The translations under genes and the position numbers were made by a program. Under the pieces are notes generated by a model that worked only from the letters and a program-made list of their open reading frames with translations, was not told the DNA's origin and did no database searches. Shown here piece after piece: positions 11,711 to 24,562 of a stretch of DNA of 64,000 bases; the first letter of the stretch is position 1; every line of letters starts with the position of its first letter. The stretch is taken from positions 49,290,655 through 49,354,654 of the forward strand of contig OY720347.1 of assembly GCA_963082975.1 (NCBI GenBank), read 5' to 3'. The DNA is from Labia minor (taxonomy: Eukaryota; Arthropoda; Insecta; Dermaptera; Spongiphoridae).

Positions 11711-12880
11711 ACAAGATTTCATTTCTTTACTCCCCGCTATTAGAATTAGTTCTCAGTCTTGTTTTATCTTGTTGATAATATTATTATATTATTTATACAT
11801 GTATATGTATATATATACACATATTAAAATTAAATGAATTTATGCAGTCAAAAAAACATGTACATTTCTTTATAGATTTAAAGTTTCGAAAGAAAATGAC
11901 TCATTTTTTTTAAATCTCCATATCATCTAGATTTTGTTTTAACTCGTTATAATAATTTTATTACTACAACAACAACTTTGTTTGAAATATTTCTTATCAA
12001 TTGCATCAAAATTAATGATATTATCATTATAAACATTATATTTCATTTTTCCCCAGTTAGTTTCACTTTTGTGATAGTATTTGAGTTTCGGCGTTTCGGT
12101 GATTTTTAGGAATTCTGGGAATTAATTAGTCTGTGTGACCAAAGGTGATTGTAGATATTTTGGGTTGAATGGGTCAGCAATATTTTACTTAATGTGTTCT
12201 AAAACTTGAAGAATCCCCGGCAGTAGCATTTACTCATCTGGAAATAACCCGGAAATAACTTCTCATAATCAAAACAAATATGCCTAAACGAATATATATA
12301 TAAGATTTGGGCAAAAATATATTATTTAAAAAGCAAATATTAAAATTAATTATATAATAAAGAATTACTTACTCTCTTTGAAACATATTATTTATAAATA
12401 TCGATCTATCTCTACTGTAATCGATCATTCATAACTTCAATAATATGTTTTTTCAATAATCACTATTCAGATCCATTTCTCTTTTATGCATATTCTATTG
12501 TTCTGATATTTTGTATTATCTTCTCATTACATTCTTAATCTACTCATCTACTGGTTATTTTTCTTCACCCTTCTTTTAAACGAGCTTAATTTTAATATTA
12601 ATATTATTTTTATTTTATAAACTAAAAAATAATTTTTCAATCATGTTCTTAAAGTTTTAAATCAGTTTAAGTAATTTCTTTACCTTAATATACATATATG
12701 ACCCTTAATTTTTCAACAAAGGAAGATCGTGGTGTAACTACTAAAATGTGCTAAAGAAAAAAAATTAATTAATTTAAAACTACAGATTTTAGACTCAAAT
12801 CACTTAAATCTTTATTTTAATTCTATAATTATTATTTAATAAAATATTTTAAATTAAAAAAATTAAATTAAATTTTGAAA
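11711..12880. other. A+T-rich DNA, nothing recognised
   Basis: Low-complexity sequence without supported features. Confidence 0.55.
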
Positions 12881-13484
12881 AATTCGTAGTTTTCTATCAA
12901 ATTTTGAGAAATGTAGCTCAACCGGAAGAGAGTCATTACCTACAACGTTTTGATTTTTTTTATAAAGTGACCGTAAAAATAAAGATATATGTTTGATAAT
13001 TTTTCACATGATTAATAATTGTATAAAACTGCTATATATAGAATTTCAGCTTGATTGAATCGCTGAAAGTACCAGAATTAATTTTTTAACACTGCAAATC
13101 TCACGCGCCAACACGTGCCATGGTGCCATCAACAAAGAGCCAAACATGCGCTGGTTTAATAAATATTATTTATTAATTTTCATTTATAATTTATAATTAA
13201 TTAAATTTAATTTAAATATAATATATTATGTTATGTATTCAAATGCGAGATAGTCGAGTGGAGACACTCCAGCTAATTTAAAACTTAGTTAGTAAAACAA
13301 AAATTTTCAATGCCCATGTACCAAATATCATGATTTTAGCTCAAACCGTTTTTGCGTAATCTTGTCTACATACATACACACATACACACACAGAGACATT
13401 TTTCTTAACCTTAGTGAAAATGATTCAGGAAGCTTCAAAACATATAAAAACATCAAAATCTCAACATCGAAAATTTTCGTGATA
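12881..13484. mobile_element. Family A element, copy A2, internally inverted
   Basis: The 3' half of family A (from AATTCGTAGTTTTCTATC to GAGACACTCCAG) lies on the plus strand at 12881-13272. The 5' half (GAAAATTTTCG... to the GTACATGGGCATTG block) lies on the minus strand at 13302-13484. In intact copies these halves are contiguous and the break falls exactly at their junction. The simplest history is a minus-strand copy whose 3' half flipped in place. The outermost 5' inverted repeat is lost. Confidence 0.75.
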
Positions 13485-14826
13485 ATAAAAAGAGACATTT
13501 TAAAAATAATTATATATCTATAGATAAATATAATAGTTGTATTAAACAGCATATCCATAATCTATGGAATTCATCTTGATAGAAACTAGTTTACCTTCGT
13601 TGTAATTTCCTGTATAATCTTCCATCTTTCCAATGTATGGTAAATTTTTTTGATTTATTTTCCTGAGATTGACCATAAGGTTCATAGAAATGACCTTCAA
13701 TAACTGCATAATCTCAATGAACTTTCTTCTCTAGAATTACATTTATTAAGTACAATAATAATTATCTGTAATTTCTAAATATATGCAATTTCTATATTCC
13801 AAACTAATAATTTTTTTTTATTCCAATTATATTAATGTTCCGGCTAGATAATTTCAAATTTTTAATATTAAATCATTCATCATATTGGTTTACAATAAAA
13901 AAAAAACAAATTTCTATAATTTTGATTTTATTTTTTACATTGTATTAGATTGGCAATCAGTGAGGAATATACATATATTGGAAAAATTCTTAAGAATTGT
14001 TTCCTTTAGTTCATGTTCAGTAACAAAAAAAAACTAAATTTTTTAATTTATATGCATTAAACATATAATTTATTTGCATTTCTAATACCATATAATATAA
14101 TCATAATTACCTAATGATAATTAAATATATACTCTTTTGTTTATGATAGTATTTTCTTATTCTATAATAATATTTCTTTAGTAAGCAGCAATAATTGTTT
14201 GAAAAGAAATAATTAAATAATATTCACTTAACTCATGATGTGCATGAATAATTTAAAAATCATAATTTAACTCTTTTCAAACTATTCATGAACTGTTAAT
14301 TTATTCCATTTATATTAAATGAAATTAATTTCAATTCATATGCACTAGTTTCATTTAAAGATGCTGTATAAGTAATTAATATAAACTTAATTAAAACTTA
14401 AATATAATAAATAGATCTCAAGCTATGGTTTGATAAAGTAAGCAAGTATCATTTTAAACCGTGAATGACCATTAAGTGAATAAAGTTGAGACTGAGCATC
14501 AATAAATCTTAAAATTTGCCCTTGCCTCCCACGTTGATGGCCTCAAGCTAATAGATATTCGCCCTCTTCTCCCGCCTGCACCCCAGACCACACATGGGTA
14601 CGAAGCATTTTAATCGACACCAACACTTTTCGAATTCCTAGGTGATTATTTCAAGCCTTTTGAATAGAGAAAATATTATCATATTCAATGAATATACCTA
14701 TATTTTGTTCTCTAATCATTATTCAACCCTCACTAGCATTCCTGTTGAATTTATATATGTATATACATATGTATATTCATATAAGTAGAAACAAATATTT
14801 TAAAGGCATTTAATTTCTTTTAGAGA
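13485..14826. other. A+T-rich DNA with a small island at 14520-14640
   Basis: Featureless apart from a 120-bp G+C-richer patch (CCTCCCACGTTGATGGCC ... CACCCCAGACCACACATGGG) without an extended frame or a splice pair. Confidence 0.5.
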
Positions 14827-15398
14827 CTAGCTGCTTTATTAGATATATATATTATTATATATTATAGAAAAGAAGAAATATTCAAATAAATAAAAAATAA
14901 TTTAAGATAAAAATATGATCTAAATATTTTATTAAATTAATTAAAATGCGAACTTTTAGAATAAATTATTTAATTGAATTGATATTTGAATATTGGAATT
15001 TAAAATAAAAAGTGAAATATTATAATAATTCTTTAATTGGGAATCGCTATGATAATTCATTGTGTAAAATGATTCCGCTAGGGTCAGTGAGCCCCGAGAT
15101 GCTCTTGAATGAATAACACGGAGAATTATATAAACTTTAAAAAATTATTGATTAGATATTAATAAAATTTATAGCCTATGTTACTATAGATGTATATAAG
15201 AATATTGTGATGTAATTTCATAGAAATCGGTTCAGCCAATTCTGAGCCTATAAAATAGTTGTTTTCCGGAATGACAGACAGACATTAAAAATTCTAAAGT
15301 CACTTTTGGATTCTAGAGGTCATGAAACGCGAAGATATGCAAAAAAATTTTAAATTCTGAGCAATGTGCAGACAAAAACCTTTTTTTATATATATAGA
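14827..15398 (-). mobile_element. Helitron-like non-autonomous element, copy D1
   Basis: On the minus strand it starts TCTATATATATAAAAAAAGG after an A and ends AAAGCAGCTAG before a T. This is the TC...CTAG, A|T insertion pattern expected of Helitrons. The 5' region carries GTCTGTCTGTC and GGCTGAACCGATTTC, typical of such arthropod elements. The segment 14900-15045 is a diverged inverted match of 61985-62165, which lies inside the insert at 61912-63676 that also ends in GCAGCTAG. No protein is encoded. Confidence 0.6.
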
Positions 15399-15917
15399 TT
15401 TACAATATATAAATAAATTTAAACTAAAATTAAAAAATATAAATCTTAATAAAAATCCTCTTAATTAAAACATTTGGGAAAGTTTCCAGGTGATTGACTT
15501 TTTTTTCTTTATGCGCATTTCATCAGATACATTCATCAATACATTCATTCAATTGATTGACAAGAACAAAGTTTTTAATATTGATGCAACATTGATAAAA
15601 CAAAAAAAATGAATAATTTGAAACTATACGGGTTCTTTAATTAAGTTTTATGAATGACTCCTTTACAGCCAATACAATACTTTCTTAGGATTTGAAAATA
15701 TTGAGAAAATCATCTATACAAGGTATCAATCTGTTTTAGGAGTTTGTTTGTCTGGTGTCGATGATTGATAATAGGATAAATTTATTTATTTATAATTTTA
15801 TGTTTATTATTTATATTTATATTATTTATTTATTTTAATCTATGAAACTGATATCGAAGATTTCTAAATGAACCGTTAATATTGAGTTGCCTTTATTTAA
15901 TATCCAATAATAATAAG
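15399..15917. other. A+T-rich DNA, nothing recognised
   Basis: No feature seen. Confidence 0.55.
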
Positions 15918-16197
15918 AAAAAAACCTCTGACTTTTGTACATCCTACGCAAGGACAAAGTCGGTTTTATCAATTAGGTGTCCTATGATCAGTAGAACGGG
16001 TTCACTACCTTTCTTTACCTTGATTTTCTTGATTGGAGACGCTATCAAGTAGCTTTCCCAATTTTGATCCCGGAAGCTGGATTGAATCCGTCTCATAGAC
16101 CCCAGCTAGAGAAATTCCCTTGCCAGGCTCGGAACTTGAACCCGGATCCACTAGAATGTGAGGCAGCTTCACTACCTCCCACCCTATGGCGCCTTCA
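15918..16197 (-). mobile_element. tRNA-derived SINE, copy 2
   Basis: On the minus strand it begins AAGGCGCCATAGGGTGGGAG and has a box-B match CGGGTTCAAGTTCC. The body continues GGCAAGGGAATTTCTCTAGC ... AATCAAGAAAATCAAGG ... TACTGATCATAGGACACCTA and ends GTCAGAGGTTTTTTT. AATAATAATA lies at both flanks as a probable target duplication. It is close to the copy at 48530, which also ends at GGCGCC and GAGGTTTTTTT, so these define the element's boundaries (about 265-280 bp). The tRNA-like head is part of the SINE and not a functional tRNA gene. Confidence 0.85.
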
Positions 16198-16739
16198 TCT
16201 AATAATAATAATATAATAATAATTTTTTTTTAATTTATTTTTAGTTTTAGACATAATATTATATTGAAATATTTCATTGATTAGTATACTGTAATATTAT
16301 GGTTATTATATATGTGCTTATTATTAATATTTATATTTATCCAGAATTGTAAATACAAAGAATGAATCTTATTGAATTTTTTTTTAAATATAATTAATGT
16401 TAATTATGGTTCAACTGATAAGAAATGCTTTAATATTTTATAAATTTATATTTATAAATTAATGTGTGAACATTTAAAATTAATCAAATAAATTATATCT
16501 AATTAATGGGATATAATTAATTAGAGATAATTAATTAAGAACTTTTTATATAATTTTACTTTTTTTTAAGAGGTTTTAATATAATTATAAATCTATATGA
16601 TTTCATCCCTAATAATTTTCATTAGATATAGAATGATGATGTGGCAATCTTGTTCACACCCTAAGAAAGTCTATGCTCTGCATTACTAATTTTAAGAATT
16701 CTAAATGGAAATTAAATCGAATAAAGCTTATTCTTAATT
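16198..16739. other. A+T-rich DNA, nothing recognised
   Basis: No feature seen. Confidence 0.55.
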
Positions 16740-17170
16740 GATGTTATTGAATGTATAATCATGAATGGGGTTACCCCTCTGGGTAGGTGTAAACTGCTGT
16801 TTTCGATGACGAATCCAATGTTTATTAACAATTCTTTTTTTTTTTTCAACGTAATCCAACAACAAGGAGTTTTTCTTTGAAGTCAATCCATTGCCAATGC
16901 ACCATTCTTGATTCCCTGTGTCATATTCCCCGTTGTTCATCTTTGGCTGACTGATTCTGTTCTTTGCATGCGTTCGAGTTATAGTTTATTCAATTATTCC
17001 CTGCCCAGGGCGAGATGAGGGTGGACTCCCTCTACAATCTTCCTCTCCATCTGCCGCTTTTGTAGTTGTATTTGCTAATGTGTTTATTTTTGCGTTCGAA
17101 TTGGCACATGGGCAAAATACTCATCACCCTAAAGGGTCTCTTTCTACTTCCACCCTACCCCCTTTTACTC
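16740..17170. other. G+C-richer island, possibly conserved non-coding
   Basis: About 430 bp of higher complexity, including GGGGTTACCCCTCTGGGTAG, TTTGCATGCGTTCGAG and CCCTGCCCAGGGCGAGATGAG. The longest frame (68 codons, minus strand, 16734-16940) has no splice support and runs through low-complexity sequence. An exon cannot be excluded. A regulatory element near a developmental gene is equally plausible. Confidence 0.35.
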
Positions 17171-18757
17171 TACACTATTTTCTTTATCTCCCTTTTTTTT
17201 CTTAGATGTTCAAATCTTTCGATTTAATCAAAACTTTTCATTTTGAATTTTTAATATTAATAATATGCCTTTATTTTTAATAAAGAAACTTCTATTTTTT
17301 TAACCCAAATTTTTTTTCTTAATATTGTCTCCCTAAATTAAAAAAAAAAAAACCTTCGGTCTTAAGATTCAATTTATATTTTCAACTTTTGAATAACTTC
17401 CAATATATATATACTATACTTTACATATAATTTAATACGCCAACATCTGCCCGTCTGTTCATAACTGTATATTTAAAATATATTCCGTTAGCATATTTAT
17501 TTCAAGTTTTATATATTTATAGTTCGATATCAGAAGAAATAATTTCATCTAAAAATTACTATACTTGATAAAAGAAAAAAATTAAATGTCGAAATTTTAT
17601 GTTTCTAGAAAAGAAATCACTAAGAAAAGCAATAAAGTAAATCGAATGAAATACATTATAACCGTTTTTATAATAAAAAAAAAAACTATTAAAAAATAAT
17701 TTTGAAGTCAAATATTATTTTTAAATAAATTTCTTACTCTTCAAATAATTTTATATTTTTACCAAAATTATAACATTATTTATTTATTAGTATTCAAAAA
17801 AAATATATATCTTTTTAGTAAATAGTCAATACCTTACTGTTGATGATTCATTTCTGTACATATTGTATTAAGTATCATTTGACTAATGAACCCCTAAACT
17901 TATGGAAGACCCCTTATTCTTTACAATTCAGAAGGGCTGCTATTAATTCCTATTGCATTAATCATCACAAACTACTTATACTTGTACTCATGTTTCTAAT
18001 GCATAACTATATGTCACTAATTTATTTATAAACAAAAATGTGTTTTTTTTCTATTTATGGGATATATATTTTAATATAGTGCAAGTTTAAGCGTTGTAAG
18101 TTTTATTTTTGAAAACTATCTTGCAATTCCCTCCACGAAATGTGTACTATTATCACTTATTTTATAAATTATAAAAATAAATATTACTGAGAATTTTAGT
18201 GAACAATAAATTCATATAAAAAAACTGAAAGATCCTTCTTTTTATAATTTTATTTATTAGAATTAACACTCATATTAATAAGATGATGCTTTGATGATAC
18301 ATGATCCAATTTTTCATCTCATCACTTCTATTTTTCCATTTCCCTTTTTTTCCTTTCAATTTATCATTTTTATTTATTTAATTTCTTCAATCGAATAATT
18401 TATTTAAATTTCAAATACATTCGCTCCTCTTTAAACGTCATAATTTACATAATTTCAAACCCTTGGATAAGAATTCAATTTCAAATGAAATCTCAAAGGG
18501 CCTTCCCGCCCATTGATGAATTTAGCCTCTTAACTCTCAACACTCGACATTTCAAGCATCGATTAAAAATGTAATTCAATCTCCATTTTTTTTGGCGGGT
18601 TCTATAAATAGATTCTATTGCTATGGTGATTTTTTCAAGGAAGAAAGAATATTATAACCCTCTCTTATCACCCCGATTTCACAATTAATTTTTTTTTTTT
18701 TTTGTTTTTATATACCAAATTTCAATAATAACAATTATATATTTACCTATAAAATTA
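17171..18757. other. A+T-rich DNA, nothing recognised
   Basis: Low-complexity sequence. The 63-codon frame at 17840-18031 has no splice or compositional support. Confidence 0.55.
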
Positions 18758-19136
18758 TTATTATTATTATTATTATTTGCGTTTGGATATCTAGGATCAC
18801 GCAAAGCTCCCATATATAAGGGTATTGATGTTAACTGTGCCCATTTATGAATGTTAGGTGTTAACTTTATTCTTCTTTTTGTCTGCTCGTGAAGATTCGG
18901 ATCCTCCAGGTGACGGGTGGTTGGTACCACCTGGAGTTATTCTCATCACGATCCATTGTTGCTTATGGATGCTTGTTTTTGAAGTAGTCCTGCTGGTGCA
19001 GGGTTTGTCAGTTCCTGGAGCTGGAGGCAGCTGGTGTTAAATTGAATTTATTAGAAAAATCCGTTCTTGGTTAGAATCGAACGCCGACTTCTTGTGTAGA
19101 AGGTTGCCACGCTACACTCTCGGCCAAGCCACCTCC
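18758..19136 (-). mobile_element. tRNA-SINE of a second family with (AAT)n tail
   Basis: Read on the minus strand this has a tRNA-like head (GGAGGTGGCTTGGCCGAGAG, with a box-B-like GCGTTCGATTCTA), a G+C-richer body, and an (AAT)n tail at 18758-18779. The target sequence ATTTACCTAT(A/T)AAATTA is present at both ends (18741-18757 and 19137-19153), differing at one base. The head resembles Leu/Ser-type tRNAs but lacks a complete cloverleaf. An 81-codon minus-strand frame runs through the body and tail and is not a gene. This family differs from the SINE at 256, 15918 and 48530. Confidence 0.8.
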
Positions 19137-19260
19137 ATTTACCTATTAAATTAATACTTATATTAATTTTATTTACCTATTAAATTAATAGTTATATTAA
19201 TTTTATTTACCTATTAAATTAATAGTTATATTAATTTTATTTACCTATTAAATTAATATA
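19137..19260. repeat. 34-bp minisatellite, about 3.6 units
   Basis: ACCTATTAAATTAATA recurs at 19141, 19175, 19209 and 19243, giving an exact 34-bp period. The first unit has CTTATATTAA where the next two have GTTATATTAA. The repeated unit contains the SINE target sequence ATTTACCTATTAAATTA, and the array begins immediately at the SINE head. Confidence 0.95.
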
Positions 19261-21803
19261 AGTAGAAATAGAAATTGAGAGTTAATGGAATATCCTTTCT
19301 TTCATATTTAAAAACACTAATATTCTTTAGAAACTTTATAATATTTATTGAAAATATATGTTAAGATGAAATTGGCACCAAATGTTATGACATGGCGAAA
19401 TATTTGCCGATATGCCAGGTGTATAATATAACCGCTCTTTCAGCAACACCCTTAAGAATAATATTAAAAGAAATTCTCCTATATATAGGTATATATCTTT
19501 TGATTGAATGTGTATATTTTTTGATTTTATGAGTGAAATTTTTTGTTTTATTTATCAACATATACACCTAAAACTTTCCTGTGTTCGTTCGTTTCTATTT
19601 CTTTATAAAATTTGTTGTTTTATTTCATTAAATGTAATTTGTTATTTTATTCTTGATTTTTCATTAAGGAAATACATTTTTTGGTTGCAAGAAGAAAAAA
19701 AACTTAGTGAATATCTTACTTTTTTCATCGTAAAATATATTTCCGCAAACGGATGTTTGTGAATTGTGCCAGATGTTTAAAACATCCTCTTTATCTTATA
19801 AATGAACTTTTCTATAAAACCGTCACTTCCTTTTTTGACTTATGTATTAATAAATTGAAAAATTCACCTGCCTATCCTGTATAAGACAATTTTTCATTAG
19901 AAAATTATATTTTTAATTTATTCATCTTTTTCTACCTATGTATGTGAAAATTGTATAAAAATAATTCTTTAATGTTTAAATTATTTACCCGAATTTTTAA
20001 TAAATGAAATTTTTTCAAAAGAATATTTCACTATAATTTATTTTTTTTCTTTTATTTTCTTTTGTATCTTATTTCTATTATTTCAATTTACTTTCATAAT
20101 AAACATTTTATTGTTTTCTTTATTAAATAAATATATATTTTTTTTAAAGAAATACATTTTACATTTATTAACATATTCCCTTTAATGAGATTCTCCCAGA
20201 CGCTGTATTCCAATCTCGAAATTACTATACTGAATTTTTTCTTATTTTATAAATTATAAATAAAATTAACTTTTGAAAACATGTTTAGGTGTATATAAAA
20301 TTATCTTTTATCACATTGTCAAACTTAAAAACTACTTTTCATATTGATAATAACTTTTTTTTTATATTTAGACAGATATATTTATTTTAAAATATTAAAG
20401 TCTTATGAAGTATCAATTAGATCTAATTAATTATATATTATTTATTTATATCAATCATTTTTAAAATAATCAAAATGAATACATTTCTTATAATAAATAT
20501 CAAAAAACAGAAATTTTTATGTTTATTATTTTATTTTATTAATATTACAATATTTTATAGGTATGAACATGTTTTCAAAATCTGAGGAAATATTTCCTGT
20601 ATGAAACCAAGAGCGTAACCAATTGCTGAAATATTGGACTAATAATTTTTGTGACGATTTTTTAATTCTCATCAAGTACTAAAAATTTACAAATTTTTTT
20701 AATATTATAATAATAATTAATATTATAAAAGAAATATGTAATCTGGTTTTCCCAATCCAGAATTCAATATTTTAAAAAATCTTCGAATTTATTTGATAAT
20801 TTATAAAATAAGAAAATTTTGGACTATAAAATATATTCCAAAAGACTATCTTATAATTTATAAATTCCTATGATAAAGTAATACTGTTAAAAGTTATTTT
20901 TAATTTCCTTTTGATGACCCACGTTCTTGATTTAATCATCTTAATGATGTTTGTAGATATTTAGTGCCCCTCAACTATTCACAATCTTTTTAATACATGA
21001 TTTAATATCAAATATTAGGAATTAATGAGTAATAAATTAAAAATGATTTATTCATGTTTTTTTAGTTAAAATCTCTCATGTTATATTTTAAAAATATTTA
21101 TTTCTTTATTATACACTTTCTTTGTCTTATATATTGAAAAATAAAATCGTATTTTTTTCATTTCACAAAGCAACTAATTTATCAAACTTAATTCGTATTA
21201 CGAGTATTTTCTAACAAATGTTTGTATGAAAAAAAATATATTTTATGTTTATAATAAAATGATAATTTTTAATGTTAGATTTTAATATTTAATTCACTAA
21301 TTATTAATTTTAAATTCATATTACAAAACTTATCAAATAATCATTGATTTATTTATAAAATTATACTGAAAATAAAATAAAAACAAGAACAAGTAACAAA
21401 ATACCTATTATATTTTAGATAATAAACCTTGTTAATTAATATTCTATTGGAAAAACTGGATTAGTACCTATTTGTATTCCCCTTGGCCGAGAGCTTTTGA
21501 TTGAAATATCCCTTTTTTTGAAAATCATTATCTATTTAGGGTAAGAGGAAATGAGTTTCCTGACTGAATCTTAGCTTTATGTTCCCTGACCCATCCCACC
21601 AGACAATCTATTGCTATACACTGGTATGGTATATCAATTCTTTTTTTTTATTCACCTGAATGGATGAGAGGTTAGGGCGGAACAGCTGCCCATACTAGAC
21701 ACATCCCTTTTGAAATGGATACTTTTTCCTCTTTTGTTATATTCTTTTTAATAAGAGTCTTGTATTTTGTTGATTTGTTTATCAATTTTTGGTATCTTTG
21801 CAG
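19261..21803. other. A+T-rich DNA upstream of the exon pair
   Basis: No coding, repeat or splice-bounded island found. It is probably an upstream intron of the gene whose exon begins at 21804, because that exon lacks a start codon in frame. Confidence 0.5.
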
Positions 21804-21929
21804 GTCTTCCAGCGGGGGTCAGCGGGGCTCCGGTGGTGGCAGTGCGGGGATTCCCGGGGATAACTGCGCCAATGTTCCTTCAGAGATCCCAAACCAAGAG
21901 AAACAACGATCGTCGCTTCAATCCCCAAG
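21804..21929 (+). CDS. Internal exon 1 of an unidentified gene
   Basis: A 126-bp island much richer in G+C than its surroundings is preceded by a polypyrimidine tract and TTTGCAG acceptor (ending at 21803) and followed by a CAAG|GTAACC donor. Of the three frames, only TCT at 21805 onward both stays open and joins in phase to the exon at 24208. The exon carries the last base of a split codon, 41 codons, then two bases (AG) of the next codon. The peptide begins SSSGGQRGSGGG, is Gly/Ser-rich, and ends QRSSLQSPR at the junction. It has no methionine, so it is an internal exon. No domain is recognised. Low-complexity linkers like this are common in transcription factors and other regulatory proteins, but that is only context. 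A second open frame is rejected because splicing would meet a stop in the next exon. Confidence 0.7.
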
Positions 21930-24207
21930 GTAACCAGCCAAATCCACATCTAGATAGTGCCTTGATTCCCTCCCTCACCAGTATCTATGGGAATTGATTT
22001 TTAAGCATTCCAATGGCTAACCAATGGACCAACTTTTTTTAAGAATATGACATTCCGGAAATTAAATTTCGATCTTATATGTTAGGGTATAGATATGTTT
22101 ATCACAATATATTCAATTAAATTTTTTTCTTTTAATGAAAAATTTTGGATTCGAAAATAAATTTAATACTTGAACTATAGTTTAATGATATTAAAATAAT
22201 TTAATTATTTAATTAATAATAATTTCATTATATAGAAATGAAGATTTGTATTAAATTTTAATGAAAAAAATACATTTGAACATTTGTTCATTTTTGTTTT
22301 TGATAAAATATCGAATTATTAAAATTGATTTAATTTTTCAAAAAATATTATATCTCTATGGAGAAATTATTTCTTCATTTTATACGTTATTTTATGCTTT
22401 GTATACTTTACTAGCACTTATTACGAACACTCAAGAGAATGAAATCCGATGTTCATTAAAAACACAATTTACCATATTTTAGAAGTTACATAAAATCTCT
22501 TAAAAATTTATTAGAAATTAAATAAATTGGGTAGACATTAACTTAAAACCCCGGAGATCATTATACAAATTATTAGACTTTAAATAGTAAAGATATCGTA
22601 TATAGTAGCAAAAACTATCGGTTTTTATAATTATTTCAATTCTTTATCATTTGATTTACAACGTTTGGAAAGTAAAAATTAACTTAGATAGTTTTTTACT
22701 AATATTTTATAATATACAACAATGGGAACTAAAATTTTTACTTTAGTTCTTTATTAAAATTTTTGAAATTTTATGTTATAATTGAAAATTTAGAAATATC
22801 TGAATAATTTTGTCTACATTTTGTTTAAACATATAAATTATGCACAACGAATATTTTATAAAGATAATTGTTTCATTTTGAATAAACTTTTTAAAATTAA
22901 AGAGTATTTTATATAATATATTGTGTGCTACAATATTATCAGAACTTTTATTTATAAAGGTGTAATTTATATAATTCAGTTTCATTAAAAATTAATATCT
23001 TATTTAAAATGCTCAAATACCTATATATTTTAACAATATATCATATTCATTAATTTAGAAAATTAAAATAAAAATTTTATTCATTAAAAGTTACGAGAAG
23101 TAAAAAAAAATATAATTTCAACTCAGACTATATTTAAATATTTTAATGACAGGAAATAACAATTTTAAATGTTTATTCCACCCGCCGTTTAGACAACTTG
23201 TTACAAATAGATTTCAGAAGGTGAGAGTTGTTAATTAGATGGCTTGCAATCTTTAATTTTAAAGGGAGCCGAGTCGGGATGAGGACTTTTTTTCTCTCAC
23301 TTCTCACTCATACTATTATGTCGTTATTTGATGATTAGAATTTCATGCTCGAATGAATCAAATTGGTGAGAGCACGCAAATAGAATTCTCATCTCCAGGA
23401 GACTCGTTTAACGCTATCATTATATGATTTTTATTAACAACTTAATTGGTTTTAAATGATGAAGATCAACCCGGGATTTTTTTAATGCAACTATTATCAT
23501 TTAATTAACTTAATTTGGAATAAAGGATTTTTGATTATATATTTATTTAGATTTGAATAATATATATATAAGATTAAATCATTTGATTTTGAAATTAATT
23601 TTTTTGATGAAATATATTTTTTAAAGTTATCATTAAATATTATCGATTTATTATGCACAATCTCATAGTTTATAGTTTAGAAATACAATAAAAATGCAAA
23701 CTAAATAATTTTATTTTCTCTTCTCATACTTCCAAATATTTTTAATAATTTTAATGAAAATCAGTAAAAATATAAGTGCTAAAAAAACAAAATAAAATAT
23801 TCTAAAATTATGTATTTCAATACAATTGTTTTTTTTTTAGTAAAAATTATTTAAATTTGAAAACAAAAATTAAAATGCTATGGATATTTTTGAAGAAAAA
23901 AAAACAATAAACAATTAAATAATTAGATTTTTATTTTAATTTTAATTTAATTAAATAATTGTAGAAAAATAGTAAAAAAACTTCAACGATAAATATTATA
24001 TACTAAAAGTTAAATAATAAATATTTAAATTTGCTATTTGTTTTTATCTAATATCTAGTTTTTAGTTAAATAAAGTAAAATAGAACATTTCTATTAAATT
24101 TTAAATAGAAGACGTTTATTTAGTATTAACTCTTCTATTAATTGTTCATAATAAATCTTTGTTATTTGATGACAATATATCGAATGGGGCGTTGAATTTC
24201 TTTGCAG
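21930..24207 (+). other. Intron between the two supported exons
   Basis: A 2,278-bp A+T-rich interval bounded by GT (21930) and AG (24206-24207). It separates codon bases AG from A, so it is a phase-2 intron. A small mixed-composition patch at 23180-23400 shows no frame or repeat. Nothing else is recognised inside. Confidence 0.65.
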
Positions 24208-24562
24208 ACAAGTGCACCCCGTGAGCGAGGAAAAGGCGCACCTGGTGGCCTACGAGAACAACCGCAAGTCGGCGCCTCCGTCCTGTGCTCTCCCGACGCC
24301 TCCCACCCCACCCTACCCCCTGACGCCAAACATTTGCGTCGAGGGGGGACGTATTGAGTTCATAAAAACTCCACCAGAGGCCACCACCAGCGGACCCTTT
24401 AGGTCCAGCCCTTCGCCACCCCCACATCATCCATCACCTATAGTTGACAGTACTACCACTAATATTAATTCGGCGCCACCAGTCGGTACTACAACTGTAA
24501 CCCGCGCTGCTCAGACACAACAATCTGACGATGAAGAACAAGAAAAGTGCGATGTTGCTAAG
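24208..24562 (+). CDS. Internal exon 2 of the same unidentified gene
   Basis: A 355-bp G+C-rich exon is bounded by TTTCTTTGCAG and AAG|GTAATA. With the preceding exon it encodes a continuous peptide across the split Arg codon. It starts QVHPVSEEKAHLVAYENNRK, passes through a proline-rich stretch (PTPPTPPYPLTP), then GGRIEFIKTPPEA, a Ser/Pro segment with PSPPPHHPSP, a Thr-rich segment, and an acidic end SDDEEQEKCDVAK. There is no in-frame Met, so both ends are internal, and the donor leaves phase 0. The composition suggests a disordered region of a nuclear or cytoplasmic regulatory protein. I do not recognise the family. The overlapping minus-strand frame (24146-24430) is a shadow: it runs across the acceptor and has no splice sites. 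Confidence 0.75.

Noticed and set aside
19050-19136. A functional tRNA gene
   Set aside because: The tRNA-like head lacks a complete cloverleaf and is joined to a SINE body with tail and target duplication.
21767-21997. Alternative plus-strand frame over exon 1 (GLPAGVSGAPVV...)
   Set aside because: Joined to the next exon it meets a stop after four codons, whereas the other frame continues for 118 codons.
24146-24430. Minus-strand 94-codon Gly/Arg-rich frame
   Set aside because: It is a shadow of exon 2, crossing its acceptor site, with no splice signals of its own.
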